From Ceratobasidium sp. AG-K (lineage: Eukaryota; Basidiomycota; Agaricomycetes; Cantharellales; Ceratobasidiaceae), in assembly GCA_037039685.1 (NCBI GenBank), contig JAWNGF010000002.1:744001-808000 (forward strand): 64,000 nt of DNA. The letters are read 5' to 3'. Both the position numbers and the translations under genes were made by a program. Each line of letters begins with the position of its first letter. The first letter of the stretch is position 1. This document shows, in pieces, positions 47,648 through 60,139 of this stretch. Under the pieces are notes generated by a model. The model saw nothing but the letters and a program-made list of their open reading frames with translations, was not told the origin of the DNA and ran no database searches.

Positions 47648-50600
47648 ATGTTCGGTTTCTTGCGTTCTATCGCATTACCTTTACCGACATTTGGAATCGC
47701 ACTACCGGCCAACATCCAGCGACGATTTCTATCATTTCTCCTAAAGTACTTTCTTGGACATCTAGTCAAGCCTGGGCAACTTGACGACCACAAGATCGAT
47801 GCCCAGATTGGTAGCGGCCGAGTAGAAATCAAAGATGTCGAGTTAGATGACTCGGTAAGTGCTCCTTCCCATGAATGGAACGGGAGTCCGTTAATACATT
47901 ATGATTTAAAGGCTATTAATAATCTGCTCACTGGACTTCCAGTATCGCTCCGAGAGGGTTCGTTGGGCAATGTCAGCGTCCAGGTACCTTGGCCAAACGT
48001 ACTTGGGGATCTTTGTCTGCATCGGTCTCTGGGGTATCGTTGACTCTTGCGTTGCGCCGTGCTCCCACGTCACCATCCACTCACACAACTGGGCCCATTG
48101 ATCTCTCTGGTTCGGTCGCATCATTAGCGGAAACCTTCGTCCACACTGATCTCTCGGAGGCCGAGAATAATGCACTGCGACAGTCGATTCACGCCGAACT
48201 TCCTATCCCGGACGACGCGGATGACGTGTTTGCTATGCCAGGCTCGATGGATCCATTTTTGGAAAGCGCCGTGGCTGCATCTATGGAAGAGTCGGTTGTT
48301 CTGGGAGACGAGGAGGGAGTGGGGATGTTGACAGCCGTGGTGGAACGATTGATGGCGCGATTCACTTGCTCTGCCCGGGACATATCTATCACACTGGTCC
48401 ACGAAGACCATGCCTCCTTCCACCTTGGAGTATCCGAGTTCTCGTATGGTGATGGCGTGTCCGACTCGAACGTCACCAAAGTGGTCTCTGTACGAGGTTT
48501 CTCCGTCTCAATTACTCCTCTGGAGCCCTCAGATCCAACTGCGGCATCGTACACTTCACTTTCACCGGTCGGGTCACCAGGCCGACAAAGTTCGGGAGAC
48601 GATAGACGAGAGGACATGCTACAAAGCATTGTCTCGCTAGCAGATTCGTCTATGTTCCAAAGCGCAATATCAACCGCGCAACCTACCCCACCGTCACCTA
48701 CCACAAGCATCCACCGCGAATGCCCCCAAACACAACAGGTTTTGAGTCTTTCGGATGAACCCCTTTCCATCACAATTGCCACTCGACCGCGAGAGGCCGC
48801 GCCTGCAGGTAGTCTTTCTGCTACCCGGCAGCGTTCCCCCAAGTTCTCTATCAACGCAACCATGGGGTATCTGGCCTGTGCGCTTCGCCCCATTGATATT
48901 GGATCAATATTGCGTGCCGTAGCACTTGTCACGACCTCGTCAAACACTTCGGGCAACCAGCCACCGCTTCGTCAGGATATCAAAAAAGGGACTCCAATAT
49001 TCGAGGGGAATGGTCGCATTCGTGGTGTAGTCGTGGCGCTATTACTTGAAAACGCTCAAAACTCTATGCATTCGCGAGCTCGAATCGAGGCCGAGATGTC
49101 AGAGTTCTTCAGGCAGCCAACCCATTCCCTTTCGATACCCCACTTTCGCTCTCGAATGGACCTCATCGAACCATCGTTTAGCGCTTCCGGAGATGTTCGA
49201 GTTCATGTAAATGAGGTCTCCGTGTTTCGTATGCAAGGGGGCCCCAGTCCGACCGCTACCCCTATTCTCATCGCCGATCCGAATCTTGATTCCCAGTATC
49301 CCACTGGGATGAATGCTCCCGTGTTTGATGTTGTGGATTGGACGAAACCATCCGCCCACGCTGGCGCTCCGAAGATTTCAGCCTGGCGTTTACGTGCCAT
49401 CCCAGGTCAGAAAACTAAGCCTGCGACCGGCCCAACGACAGCGATCCGGGTCGAGGTAGACAAGAGTGGGAGCGTAGACGTAATCTTCCTCCCTTTACAT
49501 GTGTTTATAGACCTCAAGGTGTTGGAGGACGCGATTATATTCGGACACAGTATCGGTTCTCTTAAGCCTGACTTCCTGGACGAAGAGGACGTAGTTGCGG
49601 TGGATGATTCGACGCCACCCTCTACCCCTAGGCCGTTCCGCTCGGTTGTGGATGACATGGAGCGAGCCGAGGCAAAGGTGCGCTTGCTTGGCGACGATAC
49701 TCAATCATATGACTCAACATTGGCTTACAGGCTCAAGATGTAACTATTACTTGTCCGCTCATACGTGTTCAGCTTCGTACGCCTTCTCCTCCATCAAAGC
49801 CACAACAGCGTTCGGGAGCCATCGTGATCGACCTGCATTCCCTCAAAGTGGGTGCTACGTCCTTGCCACTCCAGGTTCGATGGGGGAGGTTACTAGTTGC
49901 ATTGGCCAACTTTGGGGGTCAGTAATATTCATATGAGTCGGCCTGGGCACTGGATTGACGTCACTACATCATAGATACCAAAGCTACAACCATTCTATCC
50001 ATAGGCCCGTCTCGCAATCCAAGTCCAACCTCGAAGCCGTTCGGCGGATCAACCCCCACTCAGAAAGCCCCGGGCTCAGTAGAGCCTGAATTCTCACAAG
50101 TGTTGATTCGTGCCGGCGCACCCACAACAACCCTCGAGGTTCAACTTCCGACTCTATATGTGACGTTGAACAAGTTCGGCATGGATGGCATTCAATACTG
50201 GATTGATGATGCCACACAATGGGCCGAACGTACGTTCGACGAACGCAGGTTGGACGAATCTCGCAACACGAGTCTGATTGGAAGTCGGTACTTTGCGAGG
50301 AACAGTAGCATCGGGACAGTGGAGACCGTCGGTGCGGCAAAGAGTCAGACTATTGTATCATTGACTTTGGATAAAGGTAAGCTATTTATTCTCGTTGTGG
50401 AAGTGGGACTGAGGGTGCGTGAATAGCCGAGATTCAATTATTTGTTCCACGCCAAAAGTCTATCGAATCGACCGAGGTGTTACCTTTTGACGTAGCTGCT
50501 ACTGGCCTTGATGTGCTTCTGGAGATGAAGCCTGACGGCAAGGTACGTGATTTGTTGCAACCGCACGTGCCCTACTGAATTCATTCCAGGACGAAACGCG

Positions 50601-53600
50601 GATAACAACTTCAGTTCTTGATATCAATGTCAAAGATTCGACCGGTTCGCCCCTAGCGTCGACTATTCTTGCCCGGACACATTCATTGAATCTAGTACGA
50701 GTTTGATAGGATGGTCACTCATAAGGTTCCTGATTATAGCAGGCAGGACATTCAAAAGCAGTCGTCAAGTTGGTCATCAAGGCCATTGTGGACCCAGTAA
50801 CAAATGGCCGCGAAAATCGTATCAAGGCTGACCTCGCGGGGATTACATTCACTTTGGCCAAGACATATGCTTGGACCAATGACCTGGCTGTCTTCTTCAA
50901 GGCGCCACCTGGGGTAGGTTCTCGACCTACCACAATCCTTGATAAATTAACGAAATCAACCTATTGGATGTAGACCTTTGAAGCAGTGGTACCGACGGAA
51001 CGAATGCGACTCAACCTGAGCCTCGTTGATTCCTGCGTGAAGCTTGTTGCGCCAACACACCCTGGTGCACTGGCAATAGTAATCGGTGAAGTGAATTTCA
51101 GCACCGATATAGTGGGAGATGCCCCAGAAACGATATCCGACGCAACCTTGCGTACCGTTACAGTCCTCGTGGTGGACGAAGAAAGGTCAGAAACAGAGGA
51201 GTTGACTGCTACACCCTCCAAAGTCAGATTCTCAAACGATGTCGATATCTGGAAAGTGAGTTTATTGTGGAACGCGATGCGGCCGCCGGTCCTGACTATG
51301 AAACATTCATTCCTAGCGGAAAGGATTTGCGAGCCTCGTTGTCGTTGATGAACTTGTCGCTCGCGTTACCGCTAGAAAGGACAGTAGCCCGCCAGTATCT
51401 GTAAGTGCTAAGTCAACTCGGAATGTGGGGGCACTGAATAATAAATTTATATAGGTGGATGCCTCTCGAGTCAGAATTGGTGTGTTGTCATGTGCGGACA
51501 CCTTAGGTGCTGTGGCGGCTTTTGGCGCGGATCTGGTGACCATGTTCCCTAAACCACCACTAGAGTAAGCTTTCGTTTCATTATGCCAACGAAGCAAGTA
51601 AACTAATTTAGGTGCTCAGAGAAAAGCCTCGGATCCACACTATTCAACAAGTAGATACGGAGACTAACGGCCCACGGGGATTGTTGGGTAAGCATGGTTT
51701 CGTTCCTTGTTTTATTGCCATCCTTCTGGCCTCTGACGGGGTGTGCTTTTAGACGACATTGACGAGGATACTTTTAGTCGGGAGCCTGAGTTAGGATTCA
51801 CCCCCGACATGATTGACGACGACCTCCCTACAAACCTTGACTATATTGACGACGTCATTGGACCTGCCGCTGGCCTGATTGAGCTATCTGACGATGATGA
51901 GTCCGGCAGCTTGTCGGATGGCGAGATGTCAGAGTCGATCCTTGATGCGCGTTCTACTATGGGCTCTACCCTTCGCCACTCCACGGTGCTAGATGAATCT
52001 ACGGCGTACGTGGACGCATCCGAGACCGAAATACAAGGAAGCAAAGCGGAGACGATTAGGATGCTTGTCAACGAAGATATTCATATCATCGAGGATTATT
52101 TTGTGGGTTTAGATCCGGAACCACTTTTGACTACAAATCCAAAGTGAGCCACAGTTATTCCATTTGGCCAATAGTGCCACTGACCAGCTCTTAGCGAGGG
52201 AGCCGTGGCATTCAGCCTCAACGTCCGGAATTGTGATGTCACAATTCGCCTCCACGATGGGTACGACTGGGAGAAGACCCGAGTCGCGATTGAACAAGGT
52301 CGCAAAGTGGTCCGACGTCGACTCGAGAAGATCCGACAGCTACTTGCAAGCGGGCAAGTCCCCGACGAAAGCATCGAAGATACGCATGCGGTTCTTTTCA
52401 ACTCAATTTATGTTGGGTTGCAGCAAGACCTCGAAGATATGGAGCCAGAGGCTATGCTGGCTGCGATCGACCAAGAACTCGCCGACGACGGGGCCGACAC
52501 TGCGACCGTCAGCTCCTGGCAGACTCTCGCCGGACAGGGTCAACCTGGAACACGACCCACTCACAAACGCCAAGCTAGCAAAGCATCCAAGAAGAGTAGT
52601 CGCAAATTGGTTCGATCGCGTGGTCCAAGGATCGAGATTTGTCTCAGGGGACTTTCAGCTGCTGTCACCCAATTTGGACCGAGCGAACCGACAGCAATGC
52701 GGGTACTTGTGACGATCAAAGACCTGGAGATCCTCGATCATATCAAGACTTCAACCTGGAGCTCATTCTTGACTGGCATGGCGGCCGATTCTCGAGGAAA
52801 CGTACGAGAGACTGATTCAAACATGGTTCGGGCCGAGTTGTGTGTTGTGCGGCCAATATCGGATGCTAGGGTTGAAGAGGGGCGCCTAAAGGTAGATGAT
52901 TGGTGATCGGTTGTTGAATATATGCTAACTTTTTGATAGGCCAAGATCCTGCCCATACGGCTTCACGTTGACCAGGACGCTTTGGACTTTTTGAAGAAGT
53001 TCTTCATGTTCAAAGACACAGAAGCTGAACCCAAGGCAGAGGAAGGCAAACCAGCGGAAGAGATGTTCCTTCGTAAGTCATGAATTCACGCGCAAAATCA
53101 ACGTATTCTCACCAAGATTACAGAACATGTTGAAATATTCCCCGTTGATCTCAAACTTGACTACAAACCGAAACGGGTCGACTATCGTGCGCTTCGCGAG
53201 GGCCGGACAATTGAGCTCATGAACTTCTTCCACTTTGAGGGAGCTGAGATGACACTTCGCCACATCACATTGTCTGGAGTACGTACTATAATACAACCAG
53301 CCATCCCGAAACGACTGTACTTATAAACACATAGATCACTGGTTGGGCCCGCCTCGGAGATACGTTGAACGACCTATGGACACCCGACGTTAAGGCCACC
53401 CAACTCGCCGAAATCGTGGCCGGTATCGCTCCCTTCCGTTCTCTTGTGCGTGTCGGGGCTGGTATGGCCGACCTGGTGCTGCTTCCCGCTTCAGCAGGCT
53501 GGCGTCGTGACCGTCGTCGAGAGAAGGGCGTTCGGGGAGCGGCAGCGGAGGCAGCCGCCCTCGGCGCTCGCCTTGCGACAGGAGCCCAAGTCGTCCTTGA

Positions 53601-54167
53601 ACGTGCCGAAAGTATGCTTGGCGGAAACGCCCCAGGAAGTGCATCCGGCTCTGGGCTCACAGCTCGACCCGGGCCGGGCGTAGGCGCATTCCGTGGGCCG
53701 GTGACAGCTATTCCGACCTTGGGCGAATGGGACGGAAGCGCTTCCATCCTGGCACCATCCGCCTTGGACAACGAGGAAGACGATACTAGTGAAGAGGGCT
53801 CTGGAGACGAGAGGATGATTAGTCGATATGCCGAGCAGCCACGAGATGTGACGCAGGGTATCCAGTCGGCATCCCGTGCGCTGAGGAGGAACGCGACCGC
53901 TGCAGCACAGACTATCTTGGCCATTCCCATGGAGGTGTACGAGCAGACAGAGAATGAGGTACGTGTAAACTTCGAGTAACCATCACATTGTTACTGACGA
54001 CTATTCAGGGTCCGATACGAGCGGTCGTTCGCGCTGTTCCTATTGCAGTATTGCGACCTATGATCGGTGCGACCGAAGCAGTTGGTCAGACGCTACTCGG
54101 CCTCCGTAATTCTCTTGATCCCGCCGCAGCAATTGACGAAGGGTCGAAATGGAAACGACGTCAATGA
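47648..54167 (+). CDS. ATG2: Autophagy-related lipid-transfer protein Atg2
   Basis: A 6.5-kb gene with about 16 short introns. First exon 47648-47854 (chorein N-terminal: [19 protein letters not shown]), main exon 47912 to about 49678, last segment to TGA 54165-54167. The chorein domain forms the start of a lipid-transfer groove that feeds the growing phagophore from the ER. The C-terminal block [20 protein letters not shown], then [14 protein letters not shown], is diagnostic of Atg2. [11 protein letters not shown] marks the ATG2 middle region. At about 47998, between VPWPN and [14 protein letters not shown], one base is missing relative to the expected frame. Confidence 0.92.
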
Positions 54168-54347
54168 GAGAACGGCTAGTTATGAACGAGATGCTGATTG
54201 AGGTTCATGTATAATTTCCCGCTATTGCTACTTTCTGTATAACCTGTTTTACAATGTAACATATCACATATGCATTCCACATAGATAGCGAGTAAGAAAA
54301 GAACGACAGGGCGTGCACAACAGACCAAATCCAAATACCCAGTTCAA

Positions 54348-55142
54348 TCAATCGACGTCCATGCTCATACTCATGCCGCCTCCAGGTACCAAGGCGCTCT
54401 TCTTTTTCCTCGACGCGGCCTTGATGGGCACCTTGACCTTCTCCTGTAAGACCACCTTTTGGATAGGCTCGACAAGGTCGTCCAGCGTGACATCGGCCTC
54501 CTGGTCCTCCTCCCCCTCCTCTGTCACTGCCACTGCCTCCTTCTTGCTCGCCGCCAACTTCTTCCGCATACGAGACGCCAACAATTTCTCCCTCGCCAAA
54601 GCCATTCGGGCTTTCCAGAATGCCCTCTCTCGCCTGGCCCGAACTTCGGTAACTCGTTGCATGGCCTTGAGTGTAGTTTGGACCAGTTCGCGATTGTAGC
54701 GGACAGGAATGTTACGCCTCTTTTCGAATTCGAATGTGGAGTCCTGGGACAACAGGGCTTAGCAATGAAGAATTTTTTTATAGAAAGACAGCTCACGATC
54801 GTCATCTCCTTGCCCGCTGCCTTACGGAACGCCTTGGTCCATTTCACTTTACGGGGGTTGCGTTTCATTCTAGGTATGCCATAAACTTGTGACCCAGCTT
54901 ATGCTAAAGAGCACTTACTTGAAGTTCTTGTGACATCTGCGATACCGAGTTTAATAGGACACTTAACGAGGATGAGACGGGTGAGACATACTTGGACGAG
55001 CAGAAGCGGAACATCTTGGAGTCATTACGGACAAATGCCGTTCCTACCTAGGTGTTAGCGGGCCAAATATTTTATATAACACTAGCATACCATGACCAGG
55101 ATAGACATTGGTAGAACAGAAATAACACTTCTCCACACGCAT
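54348..55142 (-). CDS. RLP24: Ribosome biogenesis protein Rlp24
   Basis: Minus-strand exons 55091-55142, 54992-55043, 54919-54936, 54797-54869 and 54348-54743; 196 aa. The N-terminal L24e-type zinc domain reads [20 protein letters not shown] and FCSSKCHKNFK, followed by [16 protein letters not shown]. The C-terminal extension ([18 protein letters not shown], then long basic helices) separates Rlp24 from ribosomal L24e. It joins pre-60S particles in the nucleolus and is replaced by L24 in the cytosol, with the C-terminus recruiting the ATPase Drg1. Exon 3 is 18 nt. Confidence 0.93.
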
Positions 55143-56703
55143 GGTTCGAAGCTGGTGGTGGCAATTTGTGAGCCAGAAATCTTCCGGTATCAGGAAATTA
55201 GTGCAGCACTGCCACTCACGAGATAAGATAAGATGGCTTGTTTGTGATTAATGTGTCACGACTGACGGTAGTTCGCTCATATACTTGACCAGGCATTGCA
55301 ATTACTTGACAAACTATCTGACGATGGCAGGCAACTGGAATGTAGAATTACCGAAGAAATGCGCAGGTGCGCTTTATCTAAGAGGGTCAACCCACATGTG
55401 CGGGAGACGGGAAGAATTCTAATTCTCACTGTTGGGGCCAATTAAAAAGGGTCAAACCTAAGTTTGTATACCTTACTAGCTATATAGGGCGTTGGGTTGA
55501 TTTAAAGTTTAGCATTAGCGCTAGGAAGAATTATGGACGAGCCAAGCTGAGACAATATGAGGAATTTGACCCTATCGCATACAGCCACTAAAAACGAATG
55601 CTCCTGCATGTAGTTGAATGAATAACACAAGAAGCGAGCGGGTCCAGCTGTATCATATAGAAGTATTGGTATAAGCTCTGTAGCAATACACAGTAGAAAT
55701 ACAACTCTATCATGATCTATTCTCGATATGGGTTTGAAGGTTCCCCCTAATGGACTCATTGACTCTTTTATAATGCCGACCGTCTTGGCCGTTAGTTTGA
55801 AAGTCAGGCTGGATTTATTCGTGCCGAGCTCAACCTTGCTTTGGCGGCTTATTCTTTGCTTATCGTGGCCGTTCAGGTATAATAAAAAAGCAGTATTACA
55901 GGAGGAATAAAGCTGGTCCTCCGACTGGCCAAAAGACATTTCTCACAGAAAAGTGTTGGGAGTGCAGCTGACAGAGATTTGCTAAACTCGTATTTGTCGG
56001 GAATCTCCGCTGGTAGTATACTTGTCTCAAAGGCTGAAGCTAGCGTAGGTAGTATCGAATGAAATTACGACCAAACACGAGCAACGTTGTCGCATATCCA
56101 GCCCAAGGGTCAATTTTATCTACTAGCTTGCTCTATGTACACCACCCAAGCGGTGTAGTAAAAAAATAAGCTGACGCTATCGAGTCGCCATCCGCTAGAG
56201 GGACCCAATCGAATTGGCGAGTTTAAATGAGCATGTGGCCAATAAGCGAGACCTACATACATCACACTCGGATCACATAGTCCAGCATTGGGCCAAATCG
56301 ATACGTATCTCACCAGGGGAGAAAGTTGCAAACGCTGCTGGAGCACTGTGGATGGTACATAACGTGTTAATTTGAATGCCTTATGTGGGCCTTCTCCTCA
56401 ATTCGTATAATTCCGTCAATCAGAGAGAAAGTTGATGCCGGCGAGTGAGAACGCAAAAGCGTTACCTTGCCTGTAACTAGTACCGCACTGTAACATGTGT
56501 CAACCAGCGGGATGCCATCGCTAACATCCAAACACAGGCCGTAACGGAGTATGAGACATAATATAGGTACATCTCATTAGATAATCAAGGGATTTTTGTC
56601 GTTGTGGCCCTTTGCCGTAAGTTGGCCCGGACACAAAGTTCGGAACTCAGCTTTGTGACACAAGCGACGGGCGCCTTTCCTATGTTTGCGCACAGCAATC
56701 TTG
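55143..56703. other. Intergenic, mostly unassigned
   Basis: About 1.6 kb. The only sizeable frame is the minus-strand ORF at 55502-55939 (listed separately). The rest is AT-richer and featureless. Confidence 0.4.
55502..55939 (-). CDS. Hypothetical ORF (145 aa), doubtful
   Basis: Uninterrupted minus-strand frame in a region without other genes, starting MSFGQSEDQL. It has two hydrophobic stretches (VVFLLCIATELIPILLY and the end), but no recognised domain. It could be a chance frame in AT-rich DNA. Confidence 0.2.
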   Translation of the reverse strand: MSFGQSEDQLYSSCNTAFLLYLNGHDKQRISRQSKVELGTNKSSLTFKLTAKTVGIIKESMSPLGGTFKPISRIDHDRVVFLLCIATELIPILLYDTAGPARFLCYSFNYMQEHSFLVAVCDRVKFLILSQLGSSIILPSANAKL

Positions 56704-57917
56704 ATGAGCAAACGTCTTGCATCCTTTGGTGGTCCTTCAAACCCATCTTCCTCTCCGATCTCGGGACAGACCGCAAATTCGACTCCTAACAAGAAAGGAG
56801 GAAAGAACAAGTCAAAATCGAGGGATGTAACCCCTTCCAGCCCTCGTCCTGGACCCACGTCTCCTAGACCGAAAGCAGACGCCTCCAACAGCACCTCCTT
56901 CACATCTCGTGCATCGTCATACGCTCCTCGCACCGCTACCACACCTACTAAAAAATCCCTGTCGAGGTTTGAATCACCCATTCAGTACCTGATACGTTCC
57001 ACACTTAAACGTGCTGCCTCCGAATTGGACGAGTGGGAGTCGATTGCTTCGCGGCGTGCATTGAAATACGCAAAGCTGATTGTAGATACAACGACTGAGC
57101 TCGAGTGAGTTTTCCCTATGTCATACTTACTGGTTTAGTAGGATTCTGATTGTCGTATACAATTACAGAAATGCCCTCGGTATGACATCTTCGTCGGGAA
57201 TCCAGCCTACCTCGCGGATTCTCGGATCACGATTGAAGGAGCTGGACAGAGCGAGAATGGAGTTGCAGGGCTATCAAGCGGACCTCGTAAGTGCATGATT
57301 ACCAGTTCCATGCGAAACAATTCATCCGTTCGTTCTACTGGTTAGGCAGTTACGTTTACTCTATTGGCAACCCGCGTCGCTAAGCTCGAATTAGCACTTG
57401 TAGAGTTTATTCAAACCACCGGCATCGAAACATCTCCGCTTAATCCTATCTGGGATGACCGAACGTGGTCCTTTGAGCACTTCGGTCAGTTGGACTGTCA
57501 AAATTTTGAAGCCTCCGCATGCTCATGTGATAGGAGAGCACAGTATCGCATATTGCTCGGGTTTTGAAACCGTTGAACCGATCAAATCATATCATTGCGA
57601 CGGCGATTAGGCAAATCACTGCATACTCGATCTCTACCGGCGGCCTCGATTGGCATACGAAAGTCACTAGATCTCACATCAATGCAGTGTCAACTCTCAA
57701 TAACTCTGCCGGCCAAACAAATTTAAATCACTTGAAACCTTCCACCCAAAGAGGGACACTTCCGACGTTTGAGGATGCTCGAAACGCGTTGACTGCCTGG
57801 TCTGCAGAAAACTCCCGGACGGGAGAGTTTATTCGAGAGTGGGTCGAGACTTGTGAAACGGAAATTGTGGGGTGGGACGAAGGATTGGAGGAGAGGTCTG
57901 AGGAAAGTGAGGATTAA
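56704..57917 (+). CDS. Unrecognised protein, Ser/Pro/Thr-rich N-terminus and helical core
   Basis: First exon 56704-57104, second from about 57170, third from 57349, last open frame to TAA-free stop at 57915-57917. Residues about 1-85 are Ser, Pro, Thr and Lys-rich and probably disordered. The core (YLIRSTLKRAASELDEWESI, RLKELDRARMELQGYQADL) is predicted helical. The acidic tail ends ERSEESED. The exon ending at the donor near 57486 does not join the last frame (57540 on) in phase, so a one-base problem or a missed splice site remains. I recognise no family. Confidence 0.5.
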
Positions 57918-58249
57918 AAGGCGAATGAGAGACTCAGTTGTTGCTGATAGTCAGAGTATCTGCGAATGGATGTGGAGAATCGAGAATAAGTTCAGCCCAG
58001 GCTTACGGAGCATAGAATTGGATTGGAATTTGGATATATAGAGGTGGCGTTTCATTATATCCGAGCCATATGGCTCACTTATATCCTCGTTCTGGACCGA
58101 TACATGCATATATGAGTGGAGTGGAAAGTGATATTGGACTGGACGCAAGGTTGATCACAAAGTTGCGTGCTTCATATATCAGGCTGCGCAGATTGCTCAT
58201 ATTACCTTCAACCTATGGTGCTTCAGTGGATGCCACAGTCAAAAGCTAT
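57918..58249. other. Intergenic between unknown gene and NACHT pseudogene
   Basis: About 330 bp, convergent 3' flanks. Nothing assigned. Confidence 0.4.
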
Positions 58250-60139
58250 TCAAACACTCGTCGGAAGCCAGGCTAGTGCCTGACCTAGTACGCCGTCCCC
58301 ATAGCCTAGTTGCACTATTAAATATAGTACTTCCGTCCAGAACAGCAGCTGATGACGCATGAGTAAGTCGAGGAGCAACAGCGATGGGTCCGAAGATGAA
58401 GTCTGCGTGAGATGATCGCTCCAGTATAAGCACGAGTAGAAGAGACCAGTCGAGATTGCGTCGTCAACTCAACTATCTGGGTCCTTCACATCAATGTCGA
58501 GCTGATACAACGATTCTAGCCCGCATATATTGAACCGCAGCGATCGTTCCATGACTCGGAAGCAGCACTCGGCTAGGTAGGCACTTTGCTGGGCTTTGTC
58601 ACAGTGGAACTGTCCAGTACGCACCCTATCAAGTAGAAAATCAGGAAATGGTATGTGAAGCGTCGACACGCCACTAGTGCTCTTCGACACATGCAACACA
58701 GACGGTATGTGCTGAACCGCCGGCCGAACCACTCGGATTTTTGGCAGATCAAGAATCTCAGCGAGTACCAAAATTTTCAGCGGCTCTCTCGCGCAGACCA
58801 CATAATCGACGTCGGGCAAGATATATCGCACGAAAATGAACAGGCTACCAGATCGAGTGGCGAGTTGGTCAATCTCGGATGAGGTTGCCCCAATCGACTC
58901 CAGCACCTCGGTAAGGTAGGGCTTGATGTCTGCCTGCACCAGCGATTGCTCGATGTCATGTAACCGAAGAGTTGAACGCATGGCGCCGCCAGGAGCTGTC
59001 ATGCAGTTCGATATTGCGGGTTCGGGTCGACTGGAAACGATAAACTTGATGGGCAGGTTTCCCGTATGCCACAGGAGCGTTTCCAGTATACCTTTGGTTC
59101 CACTTAGGTCGGTACACTCGTCCAGCGCATCAATCACCATCCCCGCGTCGGTTGGCATCGTCCTGCTCACTTTCACCAGTGGTTTCGATACAAGCTGCTC
59201 GAGCTGAGTGTTAACGTCGTACTCCGCAACGTCAGGGCCATCCTCGAGTATACTGCACAGTGCCTGTCGGTATGGGTTCAAGTATCGACCAAGCTGGTAT
59301 GCAATCGTCGGTACTATCTTGTTTGCGTCTCGGCAATCGGGCGAGTTGCGAGAGCAAAAGAAGCTGGCGCCAAGCTGCCTATCCTCAAAGAGTATCTTGC
59401 ACAGTGTATCGGCAATGGTGGTCTTGCTGGTGCCAGCCATGCCATTCAGCCATATATCTTTGATCCGTCTTCATCACGAATCTAGCTCCTGGCTTCCTTG
59501 AGCAGGTCAACTTGCACCCCTTTGGTGCATCCAACCCGCTTTGTGATTGTGGTGGGAAGCACCGCGTTATAGCGAGCCGAGTGCGCCGGCCAGAGGTCCT
59601 TGAGCCTAGTGTCATATAAGCGAAACGTACTCTCAGCCTCAGCATACCCGTTTGCAAGGTGTGTTATATATAGTTTGTTGTTCTCGGAGCGCATTCCAGA
59701 TACTGAGCGATATATATACCTGTTAGAACGTGAGATTCTCCATCGCGCAATTATTAGTTGATAACTCGCCTGTAGCTGCTGGAACAGCACCCTGATGCGA
59801 CGATAGCACCTTACTACAATCTCCTCGCTTTCTGATGACAATACCAGACGACTAGCCTTTGACTGATTTTGACACCCCTTGATGACCTCGGTTTGCTCGC
59901 TTACGGCTCTATCGTGGAGGTCGCTTTAATACCAACCCAATAACGGATGTGCACACGTACCGCGCAGCGTTGGCGATCAAATACGGCGCATTACAAGGCT
60001 TCGATTCAATGACATGCTTCTGAAGTAGCGGGGCCAGTGCAGTCAGGTCTGATGTGAGATCTTCGAATGCTTGACGGCTCTGTTCCTCCACCTGTATCAT
60101 TTGGCGCTCAGACTTGTGGATATCAAAATATGGAAACAT
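58250..60139 (-). pseudogene. NACHT (STAND/NLR-like) gene, decayed, without WD40 repeats
   Basis: Minus-strand remnant of a NACHT-WD40 receptor. The N-terminal helical region spans about 60139-59490 with one plausible intron (about 59923-59963). The NACHT core lies at 59440-58472: Walker A GMAGTSKTT (Ser in place of the usual Gly before Lys), Walker B GMVIDALDEC, and KFIVSSRPEPAI (sensor-1-like). Lesions: TAG at 59482-59484, where family members usually carry Trp; a one-base loss near 59453 just before Walker A; and TGA at 58469-58471. Family-like sequence (VDDAISTGLFYSCLYW, QLLFWTEVLYL) continues after that stop to 58250. No WD40 repeats follow. Both stops are explained by C-to-T or G-to-A transitions. 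Confidence 0.82.

Noticed and set aside
49660..49760. Frameshift in ATG2 at the end of the long exon
   Set aside because: A standard 53-nt GT-AG intron (donor after GAGGCAAAG, acceptor TTACAG) restores the conserved ITCPLIRV frame.
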